64,000 nucleotides of DNA from Stigmatella ashevillena (GCF_028368975.1 NZ_JAQNDM010000002.1:3590425-3654424); one strand, 5' to 3'; positions 1-8,826 are shown, numbered from the stretch's first letter. Notes: generated from the sequence alone by a model not told the origin. Made by a program: numbers and translations.

Positions 1-337
1 GCAGACCTTCCCCAACCCGGCGGCCGAGCGCGACTATGAGATCGCCTTCGACGTTCCGGAGTTCACCTGCCTGTGCCCGATGACCGGGCAGCCCGACTTC
101 GCGCACTTCAAGATCCGCTATGTGCCGGACGAGCTGTGCGTGGAACTCAAGAGCCTCAAGTTCTACATGTGGTCCTACCGCAACGAGGGCGCGTTCCACG
201 AGAAGGTGACCAACACCATCGCGGACGACATCATCCGGGCCATCAAGCCCCGCAAGCTCACGGTGGTGGGAGACTTCTTCGTGCGCGGCGGCATCGGCAC
301 CGTCGTCACCGTGACGCACGAGAAGAAGAAGGGCTAA
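1..337 (+). CDS. queF: NADPH-dependent 7-cyano-7-deazaguanine reductase QueF (3' part)
   Basis: QueF reduces the nitrile of preQ0 to the aminomethyl of preQ1 with NADPH, a cytosolic step in queuosine synthesis for tRNA. The gene enters from the left edge; the frame is open from base 2. The fragment holds the catalytic stretch FTCLCPMTGQPDF, with the thioimide-forming Cys in LCPMTG and the partner Asp in QPD. It also holds the QueF family motif ELKSLKFYMWSYRNEG. It ends about where the short, single-domain QueF type ends. Its substrate preQ0 is also the base inserted by the putative Dpd DNA-modification genes about 5 kb downstream, so the two could compete. The missing start lies outside the window. 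Confidence 0.95.
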   Translation, partial: QTFPNPAAERDYEIAFDVPEFTCLCPMTGQPDFAHFKIRYVPDELCVELKSLKFYMWSYRNEGAFHEKVTNTIADDIIRAIKPRKLTVVGDFFVRGGIGTVVTVTHEKKKG

Positions 338-1248
338 AGCCCTCCGCGCAGCTCCAGCTTCATCCGGAACGTGCCCTCCTGCTCTTGCAGGAGCGCCACC
401 CACCGGCCGAGGTGGAAGCCCCGCACGGGCGCCTGGGGATCCGGGAAGCCCGGCGGCAGACGCCACTCCGGAGGCAGACGCCGCCCCAGCGCAATGGGCC
501 GCTCCCGCCGCAGCTCCCCCACCTCCGCATCCGAGAGCTCTCGCAGGGCGCTCCAGGGCAGCAACTGGCGTCCGTGCAGCCCCACGCGCCGCCCAGGCCC
601 CGGGTCCTCCCAGGGACCGATGGCCGTGCGGTGCAGCCGGGCCAGGTGGGCCCCACACCCGAGGCGCCTTCCCAGCTCCCGGGCCAAGGAGCGCACGTAG
701 AAGCCTCCCCGGCACACCAGCTCCAGCCGGCTGGAGCGCGGCAGATCGTGGGAGAGCCAACGCGCCTCGTGCAAGTAGACGCGTGAGGGCGGCAGCACCA
801 CCTCCTCGCCCCGGTGGGCCTTGCGGTACGCGGGCTCTCCGCCCAGCTTCTTCGCGCTGGTGGCGGGAGGCACCTGGTCATGCCACCCCCGGAAGCCCCC
901 GAGCGCCGCCTCCAGCGCCTCGGGCGTCAGGGCAGAGGGGTCTCCCTGGTGAACCACCCGGCCCAGCAGATCTCCGTTGTCCGTCTCCGAGCCCCAGAGG
1001 ACCTGCGCCACATAGCGCTTCGGCACGGCGTGCAGCAGGTCCATCAGCCGCGTGGCCTGGCCCACCAGCAGCAGCAGCAGCCCCTCGGCGAACGGATCCA
1101 GCGTCCCACCGTGGCACACGGGCACCCGCTTGCCAGGGCGCGCGGCCTCGAGCTCGGCCATCGCGGCGCGCACCGAGGTGAAGCTCGTCTCCCCCAGCGG
1201 CTTGTGGACGAGGTGAATGCCGGGCTCCAGCGGCGCGGCCTCCCTCAA
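334..1248 (-). CDS. truB: tRNA pseudouridine synthase TruB family
   Basis: Predicted to isomerise a uridine to pseudouridine in tRNA (U55 in the TruB family). The core motif CHGGTLDPFAEGLLLL carries the catalytic Asp, followed by VGQATRL and the RYVAQVLWGSETDNGD segment typical of TruB. The frame is open up to 1350, but that extension runs inside the kinase gene and looks unrelated. I chose the TTG at 1246-1248, whose last bases overlap the kinase stop codon (TTGA); this gives 304 residues, the usual TruB length, and a purine-rich AGAAGAAG lies upstream. It follows the Ser/Thr kinase with a 4-base overlap, so translation is probably coupled. Its 3' end overlaps queF by 4 bases, tail to tail. 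TruB often sits beside rbfA and rpsO instead; a second copy elsewhere is possible. Confidence 0.85.
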   Translation of the reverse strand: MREAAPLEPGIHLVHKPLGETSFTSVRAAMAELEAARPGKRVPVCHGGTLDPFAEGLLLLLVGQATRLMDLLHAVPKRYVAQVLWGSETDNGDLLGRVVHQGDPSALTPEALEAALGGFRGWHDQVPPATSAKKLGGEPAYRKAHRGEEVVLPPSRVYLHEARWLSHDLPRSSRLELVCRGGFYVRSLARELGRRLGCGAHLARLHRTAIGPWEDPGPGRRVGLHGRQLLPWSALRELSDAEVGELRRERPIALGRRLPPEWRLPPGFPDPQAPVRGFHLGRWVALLQEQEGTFRMKLELRGGL

Positions 1249-2369
1249 CGCTTCATCTTCTTCTCGACGGGAGGAGCCCACTGGTCCTGGGTGAGGTAGA
1301 TGCCCGTGCCCGTGGCGGTGGCCAGGGCGAGCAACGCCGCCACGACCCACTTGAGCTTCCCGCCTCCCGACCGCTTGCGGCGGCCCGCCGCGTAGGAGTC
1401 CAGCACCCCCAGCTCCGCTTGCGTCAGGTGCGCCAGCGCCTCCGACTCCGTGAGCTTCTCCCGGTGGCGCAGGAAGGCCACCAGCAGGGCCGGGTGAGAG
1501 ACTTCGATCTCCCGGGCCAGGAACAGGTCCAGCTCGCGCCGCATCGCCGCCGCGTCCGGGTAACGGTTCTCCGGCTTCACCTCCAGGGCGCGCTGGACGA
1601 TGTTCGCCAGGGGCTTGGGCACCTCGGGGGCCACCTTGTGCAGCGGCTTGTACAGGCCATCGCGGATCTTCGCGAACACCTCGCCCGCGGTCCGCCCCTG
1701 AAAGGGACGCGCCCCGGTCAGCGTCTCGTAGAGCAACACCCCCAGCGAGAAGATGTCGGTCCGGGCATCCAGCTTCGCCCCGGTCACCTGCTCCGGAGAC
1801 ATGTACGCCGGCGTGCCCACCGCCACGCCCTGCTGGGTGAGCGCCACCATGTCCACATCCTTGGCGATGCCAAAATCCATCAGCTTCACCTCGCCGGACT
1901 TGGCGAGCATGACATTGGCGGGCTTGAGGTCGCGGTGGATGATGTGGCGGAAGTGCGCATGGTCCAACGCGCTGGCGATGCGCGCGCAGATGACGGCGGC
2001 CACATCGGCCGGCAGCGGCCCCTCCTTGATGAGCTCCTGAAGGGTGGGCCCATCCACGAACTCCAGCACCATGAAGAGGCTGTCGTTCTTCTCCACCATG
2101 TCATACAGGGTGACGATGTTCTGGTGGCGGAAGGCGGCCAGGGCGAGCGCCTCCCGGTGGAAACGCGAGAGCGACTCCTTGTCCCGCTGGCCCTCGGGCA
2201 GCAGCTCCTTGATGGCGGCCTCGCGCTGAATGGCCTCGTGCAGGCCCCGGTACACCTGGGCCATTCCCCCGCGGCCCAGCTCTCCGAGCACGCGATAGGG
2301 GCCGATCTTCCGGTGACGAATGGGGTTCTTGTCCGACTTGTCCTTCTGGGGGTCAGCCACGGGCCACAC
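1245..2369 (-). CDS. Membrane-anchored serine/threonine protein kinase
   Basis: Eukaryotic-type (Hanks) kinase of 374 residues. All catalytic elements are visible: glycine loop [12 protein letters not shown], the Lys in [23 protein letters not shown] and [10 protein letters not shown]. After the kinase domain (about residues 25-285) comes a basic stretch RRKRSGGGK and one hydrophobic segment [19 protein letters not shown] near the C-terminus, so the kinase domain should be cytosolic with a very short outer tail and no sensor domain. GTG at 2367-2369 is the longest start; a second GTG at 2358-2360 is as plausible, since neither has a clear ribosome site. It overlaps the truB-like gene by 4 bases. 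The partner and substrate are unknown. Confidence 0.93.
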   Translation of the reverse strand: MWPVADPQKDKSDKNPIRHRKIGPYRVLGELGRGGMAQVYRGLHEAIQREAAIKELLPEGQRDKESLSRFHREALALAAFRHQNIVTLYDMVEKNDSLFMVLEFVDGPTLQELIKEGPLPADVAAVICARIASALDHAHFRHIIHRDLKPANVMLAKSGEVKLMDFGIAKDVDMVALTQQGVAVGTPAYMSPEQVTGAKLDARTDIFSLGVLLYETLTGARPFQGRTAGEVFAKIRDGLYKPLHKVAPEVPKPLANIVQRALEVKPENRYPDAAAMRRELDLFLAREIEVSHPALLVAFLRHREKLTESEALAHLTQAELGVLDSYAAGRRKRSGGGKLKWVVAALLALATATGTGIYLTQDQWAPPVEKKMKR

Positions 2370-2553
2370 GGTAGCGGCTTGTGCCCGGACCGTCGACAGG
2401 TCTCACGCGTCCTCCTTGCCTGCTCCCGGTCGAAGCAGGCTCAACCGGGTTTCTCCGCGACACCGTGAAGCCTCGCCGAGTGGACAGCGCCCAGGCACGG
2501 AGACGTAACATCCTCCCACTGGAGCGCACCGCGGAACACCCTGCGCCCCCGGG

Positions 2554-4044
2554 ATGCCCCTCATGTCCGCTTCGTCCGACGCCCGCCTCTCCGTAGGCCT
2601 CCGCCTGCTGCTCCATGGCGGCTCGGTGCTCGTGGGGCTCTTCACGTTCGTCTACGCACGGCTCGTGTGCACCTTCATCTGCGGCCTGCCCACGCCCGTG
2701 CTGGCCCGCACCGTCGCGATCCTCACGGTGCTCCACATCTCGCTCCGGGAATTGCTGCTGCAGCTCGTCCCCTTGTCCGGAAAGGGCTCTTCCCCCGCCC
2801 GGCGGGCCTGGCTCCTGTCGACCCTCGCCTGGGGCGTGACAGGCCTGGCCGCCAGCATCCTTCACAAGGCCCAATACCCCTCCTTTCCCCTGTTCAGCCA
2901 CGTGAAGTTCGCCGTGGGCTATTGGCTCCTGGGCGGAGCGCTCCTGGGCCAACTGGAGTACCTCCTCTTCGAGCGCGCGTTGCCCCCCGCCCCCTCCGTC
3001 TCCCGGACCGAGCAGCTTCGCGAGCGGCTGGGACGGCGGCTGCTCGAAGGCTATGTCATCTTCACCACCGTCCCCGCCGGGGTCCTGCTGCTCACGCTGC
3101 TGCGCTTCATCTGGGAGTTCCAAGGCGAAGCGCACTACGTGGTGGAAGCGGCCGTGATGTCCCTGGGCTTCACGGGCATCGCGCTCGGGGTGGCGGTCGC
3201 CTATGGCCGGAGCGTGCGCCGGGACACCGAGCGGCTGCTCGAGGCGGTGCGCCGCGTGGGCAGCGGAGACTTCCAGCCGGGCGCCGCCACGAGCCGACCG
3301 GACGAGCTGTTCCTCGTCGCCGAGGGCATCAACGAGATGGCCGGAGGGCTCCAACTGCGCGAACGCATCCGCGAGGCCTTCGGACGCTTCGTCTCGCCGC
3401 AGGTCGCCTCCGAGTTCATCGAGAAGTACGCGCGCCACGGAAAGGCGGCGGTGATGGGAGGGGAGCGCAAGGACGTGGTGGTGCTCTTCAGCGATCTGCG
3501 CGACTTCACGCACCTGTCGGAATCCCTGGCGCCCGAGGTGCTCATCGAGGTGCTCAACGGCTACTTCCAGGAGATGGTCGGCGCCATCCAGCAGCACGGG
3601 GGCATGGTGGACAAGTTCATCGGAGACGCGGTGCTGGCCGTGTTCGGCTTGACCGAGGGGGCTGGCAACCCCGCGCGCGCGGCCGTGGCCGCGGGCCTGG
3701 AGATGCAACGGCGCCTGGAGGCCTACAACGCGCGGCTGGCCGCGCGAGGCATCCAGCTCCGCTCGGGCGTGGGCATCCACGCGGGCGAGGCCGTCGCCGG
3801 CTACCTGGGGAGCACCGACCGGATGGAGTTCACGGTCATTGGGCACACGGTCAACGTGGCCTCTCGCATCGAGGGCCAGGCCCGCGAGCCCCGCCCTGCC
3901 CTGCTCTTCAGCGAGGAGGTGGCCCGCCGCTTCGGCGATGCCTTCCGCGTGAAGGAGGTCGGCAGCGTGGCCCTCAAAGGCGTGGCCCAGGAGGTCCGCC
4001 TGCTCTCGGTGACGGGCGAGGCGGGCTCGGCCCAGGTGGCCTGA
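2554..4044 (+). CDS. Membrane class III adenylate/guanylate cyclase
   Basis: Makes a cyclic nucleotide from ATP or GTP at the inner membrane. The first ~215 residues hold about six hydrophobic segments with no sensor family I recognise. A HAMP-like segment follows (about 225-280), then a class III catalytic domain from about 305. The metal-binding Asp pair appears in VVLFSDLRDFT and GDAVLAVFG. The Lys of VDKFIGDA matches the adenine-selecting position, but the usual Asp-Tyr-Thr before VIG is Glu-Phe-Thr, and VIGD is VIGH. The transition-state Asn and Arg are present in VNVASRIEG. Nucleotide choice is therefore uncertain. It is divergent from the kinase across about 180 bp. Confidence 0.92.
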   Translation: MPLMSASSDARLSVGLRLLLHGGSVLVGLFTFVYARLVCTFICGLPTPVLARTVAILTVLHISLRELLLQLVPLSGKGSSPARRAWLLSTLAWGVTGLAASILHKAQYPSFPLFSHVKFAVGYWLLGGALLGQLEYLLFERALPPAPSVSRTEQLRERLGRRLLEGYVIFTTVPAGVLLLTLLRFIWEFQGEAHYVVEAAVMSLGFTGIALGVAVAYGRSVRRDTERLLEAVRRVGSGDFQPGAATSRPDELFLVAEGINEMAGGLQLRERIREAFGRFVSPQVASEFIEKYARHGKAAVMGGERKDVVVLFSDLRDFTHLSESLAPEVLIEVLNGYFQEMVGAIQQHGGMVDKFIGDAVLAVFGLTEGAGNPARAAVAAGLEMQRRLEAYNARLAARGIQLRSGVGIHAGEAVAGYLGSTDRMEFTVIGHTVNVASRIEGQAREPRPALLFSEEVARRFGDAFRVKEVGSVALKGVAQEVRLLSVTGEAGSAQVA

Positions 4045-4054
4045 GGGCCTCGCG

Positions 4055-4525
4055 TCACTTCGCTGCGTCGTCCATGGCCCGCTGGAGCGTGGCGCCCAGC
4101 GAGTTCACCTCCCGCTGGTGCGTCTCGAGGATCTCGGTCACGGCCGTACAAGGCCCAAGCGAGGAGCCCCCACGGCGGCCCTCGGGCTGGTTCTCGCAGC
4201 ACTGGGCCTCCATGCTGACGCTAATGGTGCTGCCGGACGAGGCGGTGGGCGCCACGGTGGTGGTGAAGCGCCGCATCAGCGCGCCTTCCTTCTGGTTGGG
4301 CAGGTAGCAAACGCTCGTGGGCTCCCACTGCGTGTGGATGATGCCCAGGCCCGGCTCGACGCTCTCGGGGGGATGGCCCGCGGACACCAGGGCCCTCACG
4401 AGCGTGTCGAGGGGAGACTCAGGCCCCTGAGGCGCCTTGAAGATATAGGGCCGCTGCGGCTGCGTGCAGCCCCCGAGGACAAGGGCCAGGACAACACCGA
4501 AACGGACGGAGCAAACACGCGACAC
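4055..4525 (-). CDS. Putative lipoprotein, unknown function
   Basis: A 156-residue protein with a clear lipoprotein signal: a short basic start, the hydrophobic stretch FGVVLALVL and the lipobox LGGC near residue 18. I chose the GTG at 4523-4525 because GGAGG lies five bases upstream; the open frame goes on to 5278 but has no comparable start. The mature part has scattered Cys residues (VCYLP, AQCCENQ, LGPCTAV) that could form disulfides, and a helical C-terminus. I do not recognise the family. The gene is divergent from the PaiB-like gene with only 45 bp between starts, so their promoters must overlap. Confidence 0.75.
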   Translation of the reverse strand: MSRVCSVRFGVVLALVLGGCTQPQRPYIFKAPQGPESPLDTLVRALVSAGHPPESVEPGLGIIHTQWEPTSVCYLPNQKEGALMRRFTTTVAPTASSGSTISVSMEAQCCENQPEGRRGGSSLGPCTAVTEILETHQREVNSLGATLQRAMDDAAK

Positions 4526-4570
4526 AGAACCTCCAAACCGGGAAGGAGCCCCCCGTGTTACCACACACCC

Positions 4571-5188
4571 ATGTACACACCTCCCCATTACAAGGAAGAG
4601 CGCCCCGAAGCGCTCCAGGCCTTCATCCACCAGCACAGCTTCGGCCTGCTCATCAGCCCAGGGCCCCAAGGCATGGAGGCCACGCACCTGCCCTTCCTCT
4701 TGGAAGTGGACGGCGCCGGCCCCGGACGGCTCCTGGCGCACCTGTCCCGGGCCAACCCGCAGTGGAAGCACCTGGAGGAGGCCGGCGAGGTGCTGACCGT
4801 CTTCTCCGGGCCCCACGCCTACATCTCCGCTTCCTGGTACACGGAGCGCACGGACGTTCCCACGTGGAACTACGTGGCCGTTCACGCCTATGGGCGCGCC
4901 CGGCGGGTGGACGGAGAGCGGCTGCACGGCATGCTCGCGCGGATGGCCCAGCGCTACGAAGCGACCAGCGCCGTGCCCTGGTCGCTCGGGGAAGTCCCCG
5001 AAGCCTCTCTCCAGGCCATGACGAAGGGAATCGTGGGCATCGAAATCGAACTCACCCGGCTGCAAGGCACACGAAAGCTGAGCCAGAACCGCTCGGCCGA
5101 GGACCAGCAACGCGTCCTCCAGGCGCTGCGGGAACGAGGCAGCCCGGACGATCTCGCCCTCGCCGCCCTCATGGAGCGCCCATCCTAG
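4571..5188 (+). CDS. PaiB-like FMN-binding negative transcriptional regulator
   Basis: 205 residues matching the PaiB/FMN-binding split-barrel family along their full length: the start MYTPPHYKEERPE, THLPFLLE, the segment VFSGPHAYISASWY, VPTWNYVAVHAYG, and the tail KLSQNRSAEDQ. Bacillus PaiB is linked to repression of sporulation and degradative-enzyme genes; other members bind flavin and are probably oxidoreductase-like. The family name is safe; a regulatory role here is only inferred. The ATG at 4571 fits the family's usual N-terminus. Confidence 0.88.
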   Translation: MYTPPHYKEERPEALQAFIHQHSFGLLISPGPQGMEATHLPFLLEVDGAGPGRLLAHLSRANPQWKHLEEAGEVLTVFSGPHAYISASWYTERTDVPTWNYVAVHAYGRARRVDGERLHGMLARMAQRYEATSAVPWSLGEVPEASLQAMTKGIVGIEIELTRLQGTRKLSQNRSAEDQQRVLQALRERGSPDDLALAALMERPS

Positions 5189-5344
5189 ACCGCACCGAAG
5201 CGCACGGGGTGAAACCCTATCGACAAGGTTGGGTGATACATGCTCTACCTCCGAGGTCACCTCACGGTCCCTACCCATCAGGGGAGTTCTCGGTTCAAGC
5301 CCTCCCCCACGCGAACGCCCTAGACCTCATCACGAGCGGATACC

Positions 5345-6346
5345 TTGAGCGTGCTCTGCTCCCCTATGCCTGTCGACCTTCACATCATCGCAAGTTGTAC
5401 AGACCGCAAACGGATGGCTGTGCCGGACACACTCCGGTTGCGGAGCGTGAAAGCCTCAGGTATCGAAGCCCGTGCTCGCCAATGGTGGGGCCGCCTGGAG
5501 CAGCACGCCGCTCCGCCTGTCTGTGCAATGGAACTCTACGCAGGTGACCACTGGCGCATCATCCGGGAACTTCCGGCAGTCGCAGTCGAGGCGGGATTCT
5601 CCCCCCAACTCTGGATCGCCTCCGCGGGATATGGGCTCATTCCTTCCAACGCAGTCATTCACCCGTACTCCGCCACCTTCGCTCCTGGAAAACCTGACTC
5701 CGTGACGGTGGACCAGGCCGGTCTGCGCACGCGGGCACAGCACCAGCACTGGTGGGACGCGCTCTCGCGAATGGACTGCCCTGCCCCCCGTGCGCCGCGG
5801 CAGGTCCAGCACCTCGCCGAGTCTGGACGCAACCCCATCATCCTCATCGTCGCGTCACCGTCCTATGTCGCCGCGCTCGAGAAGGATCTCGTGCGCGCGG
5901 CCCAGGCACTTCATCGCCCCGAGCGGCTCATCATCATCTCGGCGCGCTCCAGCATCTCTCGCGGCACCTTGGCGCCCCATTGGGTCCCGTCGAGCGCCCA
6001 CCTCCAGGCACGGCTGGGAGGAGCGCGCCTGTCCCTCCATGCCCGCGTGGCCCGGAAGGCCCTTCAGCGCGCGAGACACGGGATTCTGGACGCACGCGAA
6101 CTCCGAGGGTATTACGGGCGGCTCATCCAAGGTAGCCATCCCCTCGTCCGCTACGAGCGGACTCCTATGACAGATGACGACGTACGGGCTTTCATCGCGC
6201 AGGCGCTGCGCACGGATCCTCTCTCCTGCAGCGCCACCCTCCGGAAGTTGCGCGACAGTGGCCATGCGTGCGAGCAGCAGCGATTCAAGCGACTCTTCCT
6301 CGAACTCCGGGGATGCGCGTTTCCACCTGGCGGGGCCGCCACGTGA
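5345..6346 (+). CDS. First gene of Dpd-type operon; DpdC candidate
   Basis: A 333-residue cytosolic protein. The N-terminal half has features I associate with the YaaA/DUF6884-like fold: ASCTDRKR (residues 16-23 from the TTG start), ELYAGDHWR and the segment ASAGYGLIP. The C-terminal third is helical and basic. It overlaps the dpdA-like gene by four bases (GTGA), so the genes are translationally coupled. In Salmonella Montevideo, DpdC turns DNA-bound preQ0 into its 7-amido form; gene context makes this the natural DpdC candidate, but I cannot prove homology by eye. The longest start is TTG 5345 with a weak GAGCGGA site; ATG 5366 also keeps the conserved core. Confidence 0.6.
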   Translation: MSVLCSPMPVDLHIIASCTDRKRMAVPDTLRLRSVKASGIEARARQWWGRLEQHAAPPVCAMELYAGDHWRIIRELPAVAVEAGFSPQLWIASAGYGLIPSNAVIHPYSATFAPGKPDSVTVDQAGLRTRAQHQHWWDALSRMDCPAPRAPRQVQHLAESGRNPIILIVASPSYVAALEKDLVRAAQALHRPERLIIISARSSISRGTLAPHWVPSSAHLQARLGGARLSLHARVARKALQRARHGILDARELRGYYGRLIQGSHPLVRYERTPMTDDDVRAFIAQALRTDPLSCSATLRKLRDSGHACEQQRFKRLFLELRGCAFPPGGAAT

Positions 6347-7650
6347 AATTTTTTCTCCCTGACAGCCAGGATCTCGTCGACCCCTCCTTTGACTTCGAGA
6401 ATGAGCAGCGCGCCAAGGACCGGCGGCGCCAGCGGCATGATCTCTACGCGCATGAGGTTTTTTCTCAGCCTGCCTTTGACGGATTCCTGGTCTCCAAAGG
6501 CATGGTGGATGGCTTCGGGGCGCTGGGCAGCCGCTATACGCTTTCGCAGCGCCTTCGCTTGTCACAGATAGGGGCTCCGGAGTTCTTCCGCGTGAACCGA
6601 GCCCCTCATCCTCTCCAGATCATGGGGGACTGCGGCGCTTTCACATACGTGAAAGAACAGAAGCCTCCCTACAGCGTCGATGACGTGATGGATTTCTACG
6701 CCACCTGCCGGTTCGACTATGGCGTTTCACTGGACCACGTCATCCTCGACTTCCTCCCAGAGGCGGACGCGCCGGGGGCAGGCCCTCGGGCGGTGCCCGC
6801 CGCCATCCGCCGTCGACAGGAATTGACGCTCGAGTACGCCTCCGAATTTCTCCACAAGCACACGCGGGGCCGCCATGCCTTCAAGCCCCTGGGCGTCGCC
6901 CAGGGCTGGAGCCCTCAATCCTACGCCACCAGCGTCAAGCGCTTGCAGCAGATGGGTTACGACTACATCGCGCTGGGAGGCATGGTCCCCCTCAAGACCC
7001 AAGACATCCTCCGGTGCCTGCAAGCCATCCAGGCCCAGCGCGCCCACGGCACGCGCCTGCACCTGCTTGGCGTGACACGCACCGAACACATCGAGGAGTT
7101 CTACCGGCTGGGGGTCGCCTCGTTCGACAGCACCTCGCCCCTTCGACAAGCCTTCAAGGATGCCCATGACAATTACTATCACAATGGGCTCACCTACACC
7201 GCCATCCGCATCCCTCAAGTCGAGGGCAATACGAGCCTACAGCAACGGATTGCCTCGGGCCAGATATCACAAAACCAGGCGCGCAAGCTGGAGACCGCCT
7301 GCCTTCAGGCCATGCGGCTGTTCGATTCGGGCCGCCGTTCCATCTCCAAGGTCATCGAGGTGCTCCTCGAGTACGAGGACCTGTATGCACCCGACGCGAA
7401 ACGCAATCATGCCAAAGACTATGAGCGGACACTCCGGGATGCGCCCTGGCGCCGGTGCGCCTGCGACATCTGCAAACACCTCAAACACCATGTCATCATC
7501 TTCCGAGGAGCGGAGCGCAACCGGCGGAGGGGCTTTCACAACATCTGGAGCTTCTATCGCCATATGCGCGACTCCGGTACGGACACCCATGAGTTCACCG
7601 TAGGGCAACAGGTTGCTGGCTTGAAGGAACGCGCATGTCGGACGAATTGA
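6343..7650 (+). CDS. dpdA: DpdA-like DNA guanine transglycosylase (TGT superfamily)
   Basis: A distant tRNA-guanine transglycosylase relative of 435 residues. TGT enzymes swap a guanine base for a 7-deazaguanine; DpdA does this in DNA with preQ0. The general-base Asp sits in IMGDCGAF (residue 96), the nucleophile Asp in ASFDSTSP (residue 262), and a TGT-type zinc site Cys-x-Cys-x-x-Cys at 372-377 is followed by His residues. The sequence is much more divergent than tRNA-modifying Tgt, and the flanking DGQHR gene points to DpdA. GTG 6343 is chosen because it overlaps the previous stop codon; the frame also extends up to 6268. It overlaps the next gene by 16 bases. Confidence 0.85.
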   Translation: MKFFLPDSQDLVDPSFDFENEQRAKDRRRQRHDLYAHEVFSQPAFDGFLVSKGMVDGFGALGSRYTLSQRLRLSQIGAPEFFRVNRAPHPLQIMGDCGAFTYVKEQKPPYSVDDVMDFYATCRFDYGVSLDHVILDFLPEADAPGAGPRAVPAAIRRRQELTLEYASEFLHKHTRGRHAFKPLGVAQGWSPQSYATSVKRLQQMGYDYIALGGMVPLKTQDILRCLQAIQAQRAHGTRLHLLGVTRTEHIEEFYRLGVASFDSTSPLRQAFKDAHDNYYHNGLTYTAIRIPQVEGNTSLQQRIASGQISQNQARKLETACLQAMRLFDSGRRSISKVIEVLLEYEDLYAPDAKRNHAKDYERTLRDAPWRRCACDICKHLKHHVIIFRGAERNRRRGFHNIWSFYRHMRDSGTDTHEFTVGQQVAGLKERACRTN

Positions 7651-8756
7651 GGCTTCCCGCCCTGGAAGTGCACCAATCCAAGGGACGCAAGCTGTACTCC
7701 TTCGCCGTGGACGGGAAGCTGTTGCAGGACTTCGTCACCGTCTCGCGTGTGCGCCGAGGTGACGGAAATGAGCTGTCAGGCTACCAGCGGCCCGAGGCGC
7801 TTGCTCACATTCAAGAGATCCGCGCCTACCTGGAAGCCCCCTCCCCCCTGATCCCCAACTCCATCATCCTGGCCTTTGACTCCCGGGTCCGGTTCGAGCC
7901 CGCCAAGGGCAAGACCTCGCTGCCCTACGTGCGAACGGGGACCCTCGTGATTCCCCTGGAAAAAAACATCGCCGACCCAGACAAACCCGGCTTCGTCGTG
8001 GATGGACAGCAACGCCTGGCGGCCATCCGGGATGCGAACATCCACCGGCTTCCCGTCTGTGTCACGGCGTTCATCACCAACGACGTCAGGCAGCAGACCG
8101 AACAGTTCATCCTCGTCAATTCGACGAAGCCCCTCCCCAAAGGGCTCATCTACGAGCTCTTGCCCGGCACGGACGCACACCTTCCCTCTCCCCTGCACCG
8201 ACGCAAGCTCCCAGCGCTCCTGATGGAGCGGCTGAACCTGGACGAGGACTCTCCGCTCTCGGGCCGCATCCGCACGACGACCAATCCAACGGGCACCATC
8301 AAGGACAACTCCGTCCTCAAGATGATTGAGAACAGCCTGAGCGATGGCGTCCTCTTTCATTTCCTGCGCCCGGAGCGGGCCCATGGCGCGGATGTGGCCT
8401 CGATGGGGGAGGTGCTGCACCACTTCTGGGCCGCCGTGGCCCGGGTCTTCCATGCCGCCTGGGGACTGCCTCCGAAGAAGTCCCGGCTCCTGCACGGCGC
8501 GGGGATCATCAGCCTGGGCCATGTCATGGATGCCATCAGCCGGGTGCGCAATGTCCCCCTCATTCCGACGGAAGCCCAGTACGTCGAGAAGCTGATGCCC
8601 CTCCAGGAGCTCACCCATTGGACCGGGGGTTCTTGGAATTTCGGCAATGGCGAGCGCCGGAAATGGAACAACCTCCAGAACACGCCCGGCGATATCGAGC
8701 TGCTCTCCAAATACCTCTGCACCCCATACCAAAAGCAAGCCAGCCGGTCACTGTGA
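7635..8756 (+). CDS. dpdB: DpdB-like DGQHR-domain protein
   Basis: 373 residues with the motif FVVDGQQRLAAIRDA (Asp at residue 123), the DGQ-x-R signature of the DGQHR/ParB-like family that includes DndB and DpdB. The surrounding pattern also fits: NSIILAF before it, and TEQFILVNSTKPL after it. In Salmonella, DpdB is needed together with DpdA to place preQ0 in DNA, and probably acts with it; DndB relatives control phosphorothioation. ATG 7635 lies 16 bases inside the dpdA end and has GAAGGAAC just upstream, so it is the last gene of the three-gene operon. No helicase, nuclease or AAA gene follows. Confidence 0.82.
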   Translation: MSDELRLPALEVHQSKGRKLYSFAVDGKLLQDFVTVSRVRRGDGNELSGYQRPEALAHIQEIRAYLEAPSPLIPNSIILAFDSRVRFEPAKGKTSLPYVRTGTLVIPLEKNIADPDKPGFVVDGQQRLAAIRDANIHRLPVCVTAFITNDVRQQTEQFILVNSTKPLPKGLIYELLPGTDAHLPSPLHRRKLPALLMERLNLDEDSPLSGRIRTTTNPTGTIKDNSVLKMIENSLSDGVLFHFLRPERAHGADVASMGEVLHHFWAAVARVFHAAWGLPPKKSRLLHGAGIISLGHVMDAISRVRNVPLIPTEAQYVEKLMPLQELTHWTGGSWNFGNGERRKWNNLQNTPGDIELLSKYLCTPYQKQASRSL

Positions 8757-8826
8757 AACAGATCACTCCCGGGTGATGTGCATTCCCCATGGGCGATTGC
8801 CGCATCAACCGTTATGAGGGAGCCCC

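Noticed and set aside
2353-3846. 497-codon minus-strand frame
   Set aside because: It lies antisense to the cyclase gene, and the sequence is compositionally biased with no recognisable motif.
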